This document shows, piece after piece, positions 63,928 to 64,000 of a stretch of DNA of 64,000 nt. The notes under the pieces were generated by a model. That model searched no databases, was not told the DNA's origin, and saw only the letters and a program-made list of their open reading frames with translations. The stretch's first letter is position 1; the number at the start of each line of letters is the position of its first letter. Source of the stretch: JAGOMW01 sp964644075 (lineage in GTDB: Bacteria; Patescibacteriota; Gracilibacteria; BD1-5; UBA2023); assembly GCA_964644075.1 (NCBI GenBank), contig CAZXUQ010000002.1, positions 174,992-238,991 of the forward strand, given 5' to 3'. Both the position numbers and the translations under genes were made by a program.

Positions 63928-64000
63928 AGAAAAAAGTAAAAAATATAAAAACTGTCTCCAGTATAGTGAGAGACGAAAAAAATCAAAAGAAGTGACGAAA

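Overview
The window reads as chromosome from a Candidate Phyla Radiation bacterium that uses genetic code 25 (UGA = glycine). Nearly every recognisable gene is cut by in-frame TGA codons, and those codons sit at invariant glycines: RecJ GGHRQAAGF, RsmG GSGGGFPG, ABC signature LSGG, nucleotide-sugar dehydrogenase GTGYVGL, the Nudix box. Genes end only in TAA or TAG. This points to Ca. Gracilibacteria (BD1-5) or Ca. Absconditabacteria (SR1); Gracilibacteria is my preference, by inference. All coordinates below read TGA as Gly, so most genes are longer than a standard-code ORF caller shows. Shine-Dalgarno motifs are scarce, and several genes have a -10 box only 6-8 nt before the ATG, which suggests leaderless mRNAs.

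Layout. 1-6693 (minus): cell-envelope polysaccharide operon with a DUF2304 protein, GT2, two membrane proteins, methyltransferase, SMR-like carrier, HAD phosphatase, UbiA-type phosphoribosyltransferase and a partial nucleotide-sugar dehydrogenase. 6739-9212 (plus): recJ and an exported Pro/Gly-rich protein. 9302-10654 (minus): metK behind a SAM-I riboswitch and terminator. 10726-21316 (plus, broken by a minus MBOAT/SGNH acetylation pair): a run of small stand-alone enzymes and DUF proteins (RdgB-like, Nudix, isochorismatase fold, three VOC proteins, YunG, two SRPBCC, DUF1398/1697/1761/2200, two DUF1801) and a membrane protein with a PD-(D/E)XK-like motif. The RdgB-like and Nudix genes look broken. 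21328-26421: MFS exporter and a tesA/ybbA/ybbP-like cluster. 26675-34687: exported and redox functions (SLH esterase, lipoproteins, MerT-like protein, GIY-YIG, MsrAB with an ArsR regulator, phosphoesterase, ApbE with its FMN-binding lipoprotein).

34806-35362 is a four-tRNA cluster (Gly-TCC, Ile-GAT, Pro-TGG, Glu-CTC). 35821-36571 has no convincing protein gene but holds a candidate structured RNA and an array of about 36 heptanucleotide repeats. 36572-46963 is one reading frame of 3,463 codons: a secreted SLH/LSG-repeat giant protein. After it come a 40-residue peptide gene, rsmG, a membrane GT2 pair, an ABC-2 exporter, DUF1993, a SIMPL protein, a two-subunit 2-oxoacid:ferredoxin oxidoreductase and a PIF1-like helicase. 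59040-60643 (plus) starts with a gene behind a near-perfect CIRCE operator and ends with ogt. 60677-63927 (minus) has exported, Nudix, membrane and phosphoesterase genes.

Themes: export and decoration of a surface polysaccharide; large SLH-anchored surface proteins; extracytoplasmic redox (flavinylated lipoprotein, MsrAB); and an unusually wide set of small accessory enzymes for a CPR genome. Strongest leads are the giant surface protein with its repeat array and adjacent RNA, the CIRCE site, the leaderless promoters, the riboswitch and a two-copy palindromic repeat.
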